NCBI GenBank assembly: GCA_037157565.1
Contig: JAZHRO010000036.1
Location: 22,308,501 to 22,372,500 of the forward strand
Direction of reading: 5' to 3'
Source of the DNA: Thalassia testudinum
Taxonomy: Eukaryota; Streptophyta; Magnoliopsida; Alismatales; Hydrocharitaceae
Length of the DNA: 64,000 nucleotides
The translations under genes were made by a program, and so were the position numbers. How positions within the stretch are numbered: the first letter of the stretch is position 1; each line of letters starts with the position of its first letter. Shown piece after piece: positions 1 to 9,959 of the stretch. Below the pieces are notes generated by a model. It did not search any database and was not told where the DNA came from. It was given only the letters and a program-made list of their open reading frames with translations.

Positions 1-1834
1 GTAATACCAAATGCTCGCCAGAAGATATGAAAGCAAAGAACCTTGTTGGCTACCTTGGGAGGTGTAGGAATAATAAATGGAATATGAAAAGGGACCTCCC
101 GAAACAGAATAAGTGCAGGATAAGAAGGATCCTCCAGAGCAGGACGGGTTTTAAAAGATATACACATAATTAGTTCCAACCCTTGAATGGTGAGAGTAAA
201 AGTACAAGCATCAATCCACACTTGCCATTCTACTAGAGGATGTACTGGCCTAATATGTTCTCTAGAAACAATGTACATGAGCAGAGATCTAAGCCAAGGA
301 TTGGTTAGGGAGTATAAGGGTTGTTTATAGTGTTGGAAGGTAATGGTTAAGTCCAACGAGGGCTTAGTCGGTGTTAGGTCTAATTCCAACAATGATTCAG
401 ATTGTGTATACTCTCTAACAGTTGTAGACAACTGCATATTACCTTGCCTAGCATTAATGATCAGAGTCATATTTGAATCAAGGGTGGGCTCCAAATTACA
501 ACTCTTTGATGGTAGGGTCAAAATGTAAGAATCATTATCATTCAGCTAATCCCCAGATTGTTCTCTCAAATATTTGTTGGGGTGTATATGTGATTCATTA
601 GGAGTTGGATCAGTATCTTCAATTATTTCTAACGGAGGATCAATCTTAATATTTTGGAGCAAGCCTATATCCTTGAATTCGTTATTATTCTCGGGGTATA
701 AATCCTCAATTGACGTATTTTGTCCCCGAGAGTCTCCCATAGACTTCTTATTATTTTGTTTGTCCTCCTCTAATATCAACTCCTGTTTTGATGGAGGATG
801 ACTCTTAAAAGAAAGGAGGAATCTAGATTTCACCATATTGTTTATATCCTTTGGAGCTAAATCCTCAAATGATAAATAATTCCCCTTTGATTCACTCCAG
901 ATTTTCAGTCTAGGTTCCTCTATTGGGGCATCACCATCCTCTAAAATAGACTCTTCATATCCCTGAGACCAAAATTGATCATCCTCTATTCCCTTAGGGT
1001 CACCTTCATTGGGTGCATTTAAATCCTCAAGATGCTGAATGGTGGGTGTTGATTCCCTAATTGGAGGGTCAAGAGTAGGCTCACTAAGGGTAGAATGGGA
1101 TTCCATCAAATAATCAATAGGGGAAGTGATAAGAACAATATAACCTTGACCCAGGTTGGTAGGGGTAAGGAGCATACTATCATTGGGGTCAAGGTCCTCA
1201 AGAGGTACCATCTTCCCTTGCTTTTGACTCCAATATAGTTCAGGTGGATAATCACCTCTAGTAGCCATGTCTCATTGGGAGAGTCTAAGTGATAGCTACA
1301 TAAAATTGGATCCCTATTGTCATTAGGTTCCTCAGAATTATTTTCATGATCATGATCATATGGGTAGGGATCAGGATTATTGGGAAGCGTGTAGCTAAGT
1401 TGTCTTATTTCTTCATTTAACTGTTGACTATTCCTCAACAAATCTCCCATTGATTCCATCATTTCCTTTTGTTGTTTTTCCATTTCTATCATAAAAGAGG
1501 AGAGGCTACTATAATCAGGTTGAGGAGGATAGTCAATTTCAGGCTCTGGTTGCCTAGGAGCATCGGTCCAACCTCGATACGAAAAATCATGGAGGGTGGG
1601 AGGGTTGGGTGTTTGCATGGAAGTAGGTATTTCAGGGTTGGGAAATCCCGCTCCTAGGCTCTGCTCAAAAGTGGGAGTTATCAAGCCAGTACTCCCAGGA
1701 TAAGAATAAGAATGATCCCATGAATTGTCAATGTACCCATCAAAGGATGGATACGCTCGGGGCATGGGATCCTGATTAAAAGATGGGAAGTATTGACTCT
1801 GATAATCTAACTGATAGGAGTAAGGGTAATCCAT
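1..1834 (-). pseudogene. Family A long reading frame, inverted partial copy
   Basis: This is the minus-strand counterpart of the frame at 17145-18978. It starts with the Met-Asp-Tyr-Pro-Tyr codons at 1834 and is cut by the window edge. It carries the same breaks as the plus-strand copy: a frameshift near 1270, where a 13-nt deletion is inferred by comparison with 39120-39180, and a stop at 546-548. Apart from one Ile/Arg difference the translated pieces match the other arm. Because the breaks are shared, both copies descend from one already broken molecule. No known domain was recognised. Confidence 0.8.
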
Positions 1835-3042
1835 TTCTTTAAGCAAAATAGTTTTAACTCTCTTAGGATTTAGCAAAATTGAGAATATAAGCAGAAAACT
1901 TCCTAGAGAGTTCTACTGTCAAAGCAAACAAAAATTCAAAGGGATCTATTTTTTTAGTAGATCATAGGACTTAGAATTAAATGTTCAGTTGGTGGTCAAA
2001 AAAGTTTTGCAAAAATTACGCTTCCTAGGCCAACCTTTGCTGGTGCCTATAACCTACTCGCAAGGGATGGAAGTCTCAAATCGAGCCCACACACGAGGAA
2101 CCGAAGTAACTTGGTGGATAGGCTTGTTGATTTCCGACTAACTTCCCTTATGGTGCAAAAGAGGAGAGGTAGAAATTTATCTAGTAACCTTATGTGTGTG
2201 GTGCACAGTGTCTCAAGTGTGCAAACATATGATCGTGTTTTGATTTTTGAAATTTCGCAAACAGGATAGTTTTGCACACAATTTTCAGTCACAGATTTTA
2301 AGGTCCAACCTCTTAGTAGTCCCAATTTTTAAAGTGACCACTGAATTAATTTGATTCAAGCACTTTAGTGGTCTTAGATTTAGGTTCAATGCATATGCAT
2401 GACAGGTAATTGATGCTCAAGAAAAGACGTACCTTACTCAGCTTTCTTCGTGCAATAATGAATGCAATGCAATAAGAATAAACTAGATGCTGCTCATTTA
2501 GTCCTAGATGGTTGTCCTATAGATATGCAGCTTATAGCAGGCAGTTCGATTTTTTTTTTTTAATATTAATAACAAACAGACCTAATCTGACTAACTAACC
2601 GAAATTTAGTTCAAACAGTTCAAATAATCCTATAATCTAAATAAATGGGAACACACTCCCAAAAATATGCTCCCGCATACAAGGGCGATAAGAAATAAAG
2701 AGGCACTAGGAACACGTTCCCACAAATACCTGACAAGGGTCCAAAAGATAGAAATTAAATTCTAATGCCTATCTAAACTAAATCTAACTAAGATCTACTA
2801 ACTAAATCAGAAATAGGCTTCTTCGTAAGCCTATGTGTGTGGGATCAAGGCCCACGTGTTCCTATTTTTGACCTCCAGGTGGCATCAAGGTCCACCAAAA
2901 AGATCGTGTCCGCCGTACGCACCCGTCGCGTTTGTCGCATGTTTTTGTACAGAAGAAAATCCACAGTTAGTAATTCAGAAAAGCTTTCAAAATAGCATAA
3001 AAATAACATAAAATTCCCGAAAAAATTAATAGGCTTTTTTCC

Positions 3043-3059
3043 TCCCGGCAACGGCGCCA
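3043..3059 (-). other. Primer binding site, tRNA-Asp type
   Basis: On the minus strand the sequence TGGCGCCGTTGCCGGGA lies 2 nt after the LTR end (3062). It is complementary to the 3' end of plant tRNA-Asp apart from the last base or two. Asp-type primer sites are typical of Tat/Athila-lineage Ty3 elements. Confidence 0.85.
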
Positions 3060-3061
3060 TT

Positions 3062-3780
3062 TGAAAGAGCGACCTTCATTTTCATTGAAAATTTTAATAT
3101 AAAATGATGTGTCATTGTATTTATTCGCGTAGTAGAAAATCGCTTTTCACACATTTAAATTCTCAAAACTAACCATGAAAAGTTAGGTCGTCTCCACAGG
3201 GAGGAATTAGCCTATTAAAAAAGAGTAATAATGTATCAAGGAATCGGGAATATTAATAGAGGTGCATGCTAACTAGTGCTCTCATTTCTAGCACAAATTC
3301 TCAGTATAGATAATTAATCAAGAAGATGAGGGCACACATTCAAAATTACCATAATATAATATTCTAAATAATGACCTTGGTAATAGCAAACGATGTTAAT
3401 ATTAATCTCCTAACTAATGACACCAATGTACTATAATCAATATCTCATGTTGTATGTCATTCATAAGGAGAAATCAATTATATGTAATTCCAAATTAAGC
3501 AAGGGGTGTCCATGCAAATTTGTTGCAATATATTAATTCAGAAAATAAATGAATAGTAGCTTTTACAATGGCAGTTTCCGTAATTACTAATTGAGTGAAA
3601 AACAGAGGCTTTTGCCTCTCTCTTCCGTGCACGAGTGTGGGTCGATGGCTGATAGCGAGGTCGCACATAGAGATGCATCTCGATGAGTGCTTCAAAATGG
3701 CGGTAGCGGCACGTTGCGAGGAGGTCGGTGGCGGTCGGCCGGCGGAGAGGAGTGGCGGCGGTGGAGAGGCTACTGCTGCT
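3062..3780 (-). repeat. Family A LTR, 3' portion only
   Basis: This corresponds to 15199-15917, the R-U5 side of the family A 5' LTR, and ends in CA at 3062. It contains the U5 phrase CTCCCTGTGGAGACGACC, which recurs in the other Tat-like LTRs of the window. The first ~1030 bp of the LTR are missing and are replaced by a Tekay LTR fragment starting at 3781. Confidence 0.9.
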
Positions 3781-5603
3781 ACCCTGGTTTGCCCTAGTGG
3801 GCCTAACAAGTCGGTGAAGGAGGCTAGCAGAACCCCGGGGCCCGTGGGGTAGCTAGTACTCTCCTAACACTACTAGCTCTCCTCGATACTACGTACACGA
3901 GGGCCAACAAGTCGGTACAGAGCGGCCAATCCTAACCCCGGGTCCCTGGGGCGGCTGGCCCCACTCTGCACTAAACAGGTACGGGTACTTCCCTTGGTAC
4001 TGCATACCCAAGAGACAGTACAAACTACATCTCAGTTCCATTCCTTTTTCTTTCCAGGAGTTCCACTCCTAATTCCCCGTAGGGTTCCAGCTCTTTATCT
4101 CAGAACATCATATGTTTCACTTTCCAGATTCACATTCTCAAAATCCATGATCTCAACATGTTTCTTTATTCATAACAGGCAGTTGTTAATTAAATTTACA
4201 GGCAGCTTTATATATTCCTTTCCAATTTTCCAAGACTGCAGTAATATACATTCCACTAGTTTTTCCACCCTAGGATTCATGCCATATCCTAGGATCTATC
4301 ATACAATCTAGTTTTCCGGACCTAGGATTCATGCAACACCTAGGAGCTATCATTCCATATATTTCTCATTCCTAGGATTCATGCAATGCCCTAGGTTCTA
4401 GTTATGGTTCCATACTTTAACAGATTTTATTAATACTTAAAGCCACTCTACCAGGTACAACGGGAGTAGTGGGGGCGTGATCGGGAATCCCGCGTGCCTC
4501 CGCGACTCTCAAGACTGCAACCGAACGAGGTCCTATCACAAGGATCAAATACAAGGAGTGTCTCAGAACAGTGTATAGCTACTGTAGGCGGGTAGAGGAA
4601 TTAATTCTGAAATGAACGCAACTCGAATCGCGGAAAACGGAGCCCAAACGGGCCCTAAACGGGTCGAGAAAGACAATACTGTGCAAAATCAGACGTCTGG
4701 AACTCCTTCCAGACGTCTTAAACGGTGGATCAGAGAATTACCTGTTCAGCTTGGTTCCCCGGATGTCCAGAAGTCTGCGGGGACGTCTGTCCTATACCCC
4801 AGACGTCCGATGGTCCACACGGACGTCTGTAGATCACTCCCGCCGTCTGGTACAACTTCCAGACGTCTGATTCGCAAAGGATGGCGAATCAGCGAACCTG
4901 CGCACAGCCAACCCCCCTCCCTCAGTACGGTCAGTCGACAAGAAGGAAGAAGAAAGCGGAAACTCACCTTTCATACGTCTGTATGATCTTACAGACGTCG
5001 ACCTTGCCGTCTGGCTATCAACCCAGACATTTGATTCTGGAAATTTTTCCAGAATCAGAACCCTGCTCGGCCTCCGCTCGCGACGCCGCCCGCGTCGCAC
5101 CTCGCGCGTTTGCTGCTCAGCCCGCAGCAGGTCCCTCTCCGCGTCGCTCCGCGCTCCCTGCGCCCTCCGCCGGCCGGCCAAGCCGCTCCGGCGAGCTCGC
5201 CCTCACGGCAGAGCCCCACCCTCGCACGCCGCACCTCCTCCGCGCTCACTGCGGTTGCCGCTGCCGCTGCCGCCCTCGCGTCCGCTCGCTCTCGCGCACA
5301 GGAAGGAGAAGAAGGAGGAGACGGTGGAGACGGGAGGGGAGGCGCGCCCTTTTAAGGCCGCGCGAGGGGAGAGAGAAGGTGGTCGCAGCGCCTGCAGCCG
5401 CAGAGAGAGGGAGAGAGGAATCGCAGGTCTGCGCGCACAGGCGCGTAGACGAATCTCCCGTGCGAACATAACTGTTCTCCAGACGTCTGTAAACGATCCC
5501 GGACGTCTGGTCAGACGTCTGGATGTGATCCCAGATGTCTGGTCCGACGTCTGGGCCACCTCCCAGACGTCTTAAAAGGCGTCTGGGGCACGCGCTCGTT
5601 ACA
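3781..5603 (-). repeat. Truncated Tekay-type LTR
   Basis: On the minus strand this matches the first ~1.8 kb of the 2675-bp LTRs at 19783 and 25989. It starts with TGTAACG at 5603 and stops at the base equivalent to 21585. It contains both clusters of the AGACGTCT palindrome (5480-5580 and 4690-5040) and the GC-rich middle section. It is more diverged from the intact LTRs than those are from each other, so it belongs to an older or different copy. The Arg/Pro-rich frames in the GC-rich part are not genes. Confidence 0.9.
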
Positions 5604-6379
5604 CGCTTGGACCTGGATGCCTGGAGCCTGACGCCAGGATTGAAGGTTGCAAGCTACTTCAAGCCTGCTCCAATGGCGGTCAGGGTCAGAACCTATGTTC
5701 AAACAATATGGCTTGCGGCCTCATTAGAAAACGCAGGAGGCTTTGCTGTGGCACGACAAAGATGTCTCAGTGGGTGGCGTGGCGCGGGGCAGCCTGGGCA
5801 TACATGCCTAGGTCATTCTGTGACCGTGGTGATGGGTTTGTTTAGGGGGAGAATGTGGAACGTGTGGTGGTCGATGGAGAGGGGAGAAATGATCAATGGA
5901 AGGTGGTAGAGCTTCTGAGGTGTTTGGCGAGGTGGGTGGTTGCGTGGAATGATGGAATCACCTCGCCGGTGGTCTGCCGGAGGTGGAGACAATGGTGGTG
6001 ATCTGTGAGCGTCGAGGGGTGGAAATAGAAATAGAGAGAGGCAAAATAACGAGTAGAGGAAGGGGAAAGTATCTAACCTAGTTTAAGGATGAAGGGGGAA
6101 GAGATGGTGGATGGCACGTACCTGCCGCCGCCAGAGACGAAGATCCCAGTGGAGGGGGACGGCAATGATGAAGAGGGTAGCTGGCGCATGCGTAGGTATG
6201 GTGCGACGCGGATGACGGAGGTAGAGACAACTCTGCCACTGGTATTGTGGCAGAGCTACGAGAGGAGGAGAAATAGGTTGCTGGAGCTTGCTGGGTGTCT
6301 GGCTGAAGGAGAAGAGAAGAATTTGAGGGGTTATCTCTAGCCAAACCAAGCTGAGGATGGACAGCAGGACTTGGGGTGT

Positions 6380-6387
6380 CTTTTATA
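6380..6387 (-). promoter_or_regulatory. TATA box of LTR fragment
   Basis: The minus strand reads TATAAAAG. The equivalent position in the related copy (51203-51210) reads TATTTAAG. Both are followed by a CT-rich leader, as expected for an LTR transcription start. Confidence 0.5.
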
Positions 6388-6467
6388 ATCGCAGGTAGAG
6401 GACCTTGTTCTTGGAAGGCAAGCTTCCAAGCACGGGTATCCTCGTCGGACTTGGAAGGTGAGAGATA

Positions 6468-6502
6468 CCCAAATCTCTCATGCATTCGCATGAGAGATTG
6501 GG
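6468..6502. other. Strong hairpin in LTR
   Basis: The arms AATCTCTCATGC and GCATGAGAGATT (6472-6483 and 6488-6499) are perfect complements around a 4-nt loop, and flanking CCC/GGG extends the stem. The related copy keeps the stem at 51291-51325 with a changed loop. Confidence 0.75.
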
Positions 6503-7207
6503 TGACAATCATGGCTTGAGATTGTGTTCATATGATCGGGAATTCCTCAGAGAATCTCCCTTTCAAATTTGAGAGGGAGTCTCTAAGGAATCAAGGAGAA
6601 CTCCCCCTTAGATCCTCGCCAGAGTAGGATTCCTCCACTATAATGGTGGAGGGACCTAATTGCAAAGAATGATGAGGAAGCTAGGGGGGTCTTTGCAATG
6701 GTTTTCAAAAGCTAGGGGTCTAAATGTAATTAGGCTGGATTGTTTTGAAAAGTAGGTCAAGGTGAACTCCCCTTAGGTCCACATTTTGGTATAAGCCTAT
6801 TTTGGAACTAAGAAATCCAATGGTGAAGTTGGATTTTAGGTTTGACCATGTTTGACTAGGCATTTTACACAAAAACCCAATTTAGGGTAAATATTTGACT
6901 AGGACCCCTATTTAGGTCAAAATAGGTTCCAAAGGCCAAATTGAAGGTTCTAAATCCTAGGGGATATTTTTCCATGATTTTTAGAGCGCTTAGGTGAATT
7001 TTATCTTGACCAAAACCTTATTGAATTAAAAGAGAACATCGTTTAATTAAGGGCAAACTCGCCTCTTAAGAGGGAAGTTGCATCCTGATAAAACCTGCTA
7101 TAGTTTTTTCAAATGTAGGAACTAGTGATCTTTTTTTTTTCAAATGTAGGACCATGGTTCAATATTTAGCAGCTACATTAAAACTGGACTGATGCACATA
7201 ACCATAC

Positions 7208-7852
7208 CTTTTGCCTCTTGGCTACTAGATCAATTGTTGGATCTCGATGGTTTCCTGTATCATCTGAATGCCATCCTTCAACCTGCAAATGCATACCATG
7301 GTAGGATTAATATTCATGGCAAGAACAATTGATATTCCTCTTCCATGCAGAAAGAGAGAAAAAGTCAATTGGAAGAAAATCAAGTAAGACACAAAACTAT
7401 AATGGCCTTACACCCAAACAACATGGAGGTGACATGCCATTTAGTAGCACCAGTAGCAATAGATGGTTCAGTAGTAGCAGCAGTAGCAATGAACACTTAA
7501 CGAAAATGTAGGTTGACCTAAAGTATTATACCTTGAGCCAGTAGATTTTGTCAAATGAGATCCTGACTTCTTATAGGAGCTTGTTTTGGAATGAAATGAT
7601 TCACTGTCTCCATCTGACTTGGCCTTCCACTCTTTCCTCTCTGCCATATGTAAAAAGTTAAAATTTTGCAATAAGCTGCAAATACACAAGTTCAAAGACA
7701 CATCTCCCTGATAACTCTAACCTTTCTCCTTTTAAAAAAAAAACTCTTACCTTTCCTATATTTCTGAGCAGTTTCATGTGCTCTTCAGGAATTACAGCCT
7801 TGACAGCATCAAGACCACATTTCCTCACAAGCATCTCAATAAGTAACTTGAC
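7208..7852 (-). pseudogene. RRP12-like gene fragment, three exon-like blocks
   Basis: Three minus-strand blocks are bounded by plausible splice sites: 7751-7852 (34 codons, AG/GTAAG borders), 7532 to about 7643, and 7208-7282 (25 codons). The first encodes a CGLDAVKAVIPEEHMKLL-type peptide and the second starts ERKEWKAKSDG. From memory this matches the C-terminal region of plant RRP12-like ARM-repeat ribosome-biogenesis proteins. The join between the first two blocks does not keep frame: a base appears to be gained before the Glu-Arg-Lys-Glu codons. The third block is less certain. With no complete gene around it, I read this as a captured or decayed fragment. A homology search would settle the assignment. 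Confidence 0.55.
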
Positions 7853-8635
7853 CTAATATTTAGAAAGCAAGTAGGTATCGAAAGTGATGTCTAAGAGAAT
7901 AGAAGCATCTGACATTATAAAAGAAGAAAAATAATAAGGAAATCTATTTTTTCCAGTCCAATAACAAGGAGCTATGATATGAATGACTAACAAAAAAAAA
8001 ATCAAAAGGAATCAAAGAATAAATCAATTGAAGTCCAGTTGTAGAGCAGAGAGACAAATACCACTCTTAGTGAACAGAAATCTATGACACCCATCGACAA
8101 CAATGACACATATGGTCATTGAAGACAGGAAAAGCAGAAAAGAACACATGCACTAATAACCAAATTCACCTTGGAATGGTTAGGAGGGGAGTAGTATGTC
8201 TGGAGCAACTTCCATGCTTTCAAATTATTATAGACTATTGTGAAGCCACCCTCAGACACAACAAAGATGACATTTAAAAGAGAAATAATTACCTGAAACA
8301 AAACCTCTGAAGAGTGACAAACAAAAAAGGTGTGGCAAATATTGCAATAGATATGCCAAAAAACACCTCCATTGGTAAGGTATACTAAATTACAATCACA
8401 AATGTTGTAATCACATATTGCTTCTCATTTCCAATCAGACAATGAGGAATTTTGCTATGCTTGTTTTAGATTATAGCTAGTAAGAGCTATGTCTCCATAA
8501 ACCAGTCATTCTTCCCAAAAAATATTTCAAAAATGATATACCAATGACCTTTCAAAAATAATATATAAAAGCAGAGGAGGCAATTTCTCCCTTATACCTT
8601 CAGAAATCAAATTGAATGATGGCTTCCCATACAGG
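7853..8635. other. Intron-like AT-rich stretch, no gene seen
   Basis: AT-rich sequence with several short possible exons on the minus strand, for example 8116-8301, but none that I can assign to a family or that has convincing borders on both sides. It lies between the RRP12-like and DAK-like fragments and may be intron sequence carried with them. Confidence 0.4.
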
Positions 8636-8935
8636 AAAGCAGCAGCAAGAAGCAAGCAAGCAGCAACAGCATAAGCAAGCAGTAGCAGTAGCAGCAACAA
8701 CAGCATAGGCAAGCAGTAGCAGCAGAGTAGCATAGGCAAGCAGCAGGGGGCAAGCAAGCAGCAGTAGCAACATAGGCAAGTAGCAGCAACATAAGCAAGC
8801 AGCAACAGCAGCAACAGTAGCATAGGCAAGTAGGAGCAGCAGCAGGCAGGCAAGCAGCAGCAGGAGGCAAGCAAGCAACAGCAGCAGCAGCAACAAGCAA
8901 GCAAGTAGCTCCAGCAACATAGGCAAGTACCATCA
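8636..8935. repeat. CAG/CAA-rich low-complexity array
   Basis: About 300 bp of CAG, CAA and TAG triplets with interspersed AAGC tetranucleotides. A loosely repeated unit resembling CATAGGCAAGCAGCAGCA recurs around ten times at irregular spacing. The poly-Leu/Cys frames on the minus strand are by-products of the repeat. Confidence 0.85.
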
Positions 8936-9038
8936 GTGATCTGATCAGCACAACAAACATTAGATTGACACACCACACTCCAAAGACTGACCAATAATTG
9001 AAATATTAACTCAAAAATTTGACAGGTATCAACCTACC

Positions 9039-9135
9039 ATATCAAGAATAGTCATAAAAGATCTTGTGTACATTCTATCAATTGCAACTCCATGTTCTAG
9101 TTGAAGCTGTGGAACAACCTCCTGAGCTCCTGCCC
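9039..9135 (-). pseudogene. Dihydroxyacetone kinase (DAK)-like exon fragment
   Basis: The minus strand encodes a peptide of the type VVPQLQLEHGVAIDRMYT followed by Arg-Ser-Phe-Met-Thr-Ile-Leu-Asp-Met and a GT donor near 9038. From memory this closely resembles the DAK-domain segment of plant dihydroxyacetone kinases (pattern LQLE-G-AVDRVY-G-FMTSLDM). The Gly to Arg change and the lack of neighbouring DAK exons argue for a dead fragment. Just upstream, a direct repeat of ~27 bp containing GAGCTCCTGCCCTTCTT occurs twice (9123-9165). Confidence 0.5.
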
Positions 9136-9165
9136 TTCTTTTCTTCCGTCAGCTCCTGCCCTTCT

Positions 9166-9955
9166 TACTCAGTTGCTAATTACAATGAGTTCAGCAACAA
9201 AGTGGTTCAGTTTCCTAATTCTCCATCTGATGAATTCTGTTACATCTAATATATTTTTAATTACAACCAATAGCATCTGGACTTCGTGGTCAATCACATA
9301 CCATAGTGAAACTAGGTAAATAGATTTTGACAATGATCTGATTATGTTGTTAAAGATAGAAAGAGGATTCCCAAAGCTATTCTTATTTCACCATCTCAAT
9401 CTCATCTTAACCATGTTGCCTGTTGGAAAAACTTCCCATCCTTTTTTTTGGACAAGAAAAATTTGCCCATCTTAGTAGGGAACAATTAGATAATTGTAGA
9501 CATCATAGAAAGCTCTTATTAATATTTTTTGAGAAAAGAAATCTCTTATTATAATGTGATTATAATAGTGAAATCTCTTATTATAATATGCTATAGAGAA
9601 AGAAAGCTTGCATACCTGTCATTAGCAGCCACCATCCAAAATCATTCCTTAATAAAATATCCACCAATAAATATAAGTCATTACAAATAACCAATAATCA
9701 TTTTTTAGAGTTCAAAGGTAAACAACTAACATAACAATCAAGAAAAATAGAAAAAGTATATTCAAATTTGAAAGCTAGGACAACTAAACTAGACACCAAA
9801 CCATATCTAAACTAGATAATGTGGGCAACATGTTCTTTTATCAATTCTTCATCTTTGAGTTCCCTCGTCTATTAAAAGTTCCTGAAAAAAGATTAAGAAA
9901 TAGTGTAAATTACTAATCTAACAAGGATAAAAAGTTATAATGGTTGGTAAACTTA
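9166..9955. other. AT-rich stretch, no gene recognised
   Basis: I see no assignable coding sequence. A terminus of the CACTA element (CACTACAA on the plus strand) was looked for here and in 7035-7200 and was not found, so the left boundary of that element stays undefined. One short exon-like block near 9620-9650 (Phe-Gly-Trp-Trp-Leu-Leu-Met-Thr) has a donor but no recognisable family. Confidence 0.4.
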
Positions 9956-9959
9956 TCCA

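Larger units (their letters stand above)
1..3780 (-). mobile_element. Inverted partial copy of family A LTR element
   Basis: This stretch is the reverse complement of 15199-18978. Every position pairs at a constant sum of 18979, so the alignment has no indel, and I count about 15-20 mismatches. On the minus strand it contains the last 0.7 kb of the LTR, the Asp-tRNA primer site, the leader and most of the family A reading frame, and it runs off the window at base 1. It stops sharply at 3780, inside the LTR, where sequence from a Tekay-type LTR takes over. The rest of the element lies outside the window, so its other end and any target duplication cannot be seen. Confidence 0.95.
5604..7035. 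repeat. LTR fragment of a Ty3-type family, related to 49.9-51.9 kb
   Basis: Long stretches match 50260-51870 in the same orientation, including the TATA region, a strong hairpin and the following run of phrases on gene-free DNA. Transcription signals point to the minus strand, with TATAAAAG at 6387-6380 followed by a pyrimidine-rich leader-like sequence. Similarity to the second copy ends near 7035. No coding sequence is supported here. The copy is abutted on the left by the Tekay LTR fragment, so its true end is not visible. Confidence 0.7.

Noticed and set aside
4834..5575. Arg/Ala/Pro-rich frames on both strands (also at 19895-20653 and 26101-26859)
   Set aside because: GC-rich central part of the Tekay LTR. 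Frames up to 252 codons recur because the LTR recurs, and no domain or start context is seen.
8527..8994. Overlapping Leu/Cys-rich minus-strand frames
   Set aside because: They are translations of the CAG/CAA array in all three frames, with no codon bias or homology.
7035..9955. Left terminus of the CACTA element
   Set aside because: No CACTACAA on the plus strand and no TATAGTGGCAAAT subterminal repeats were found, so no boundary is claimed.
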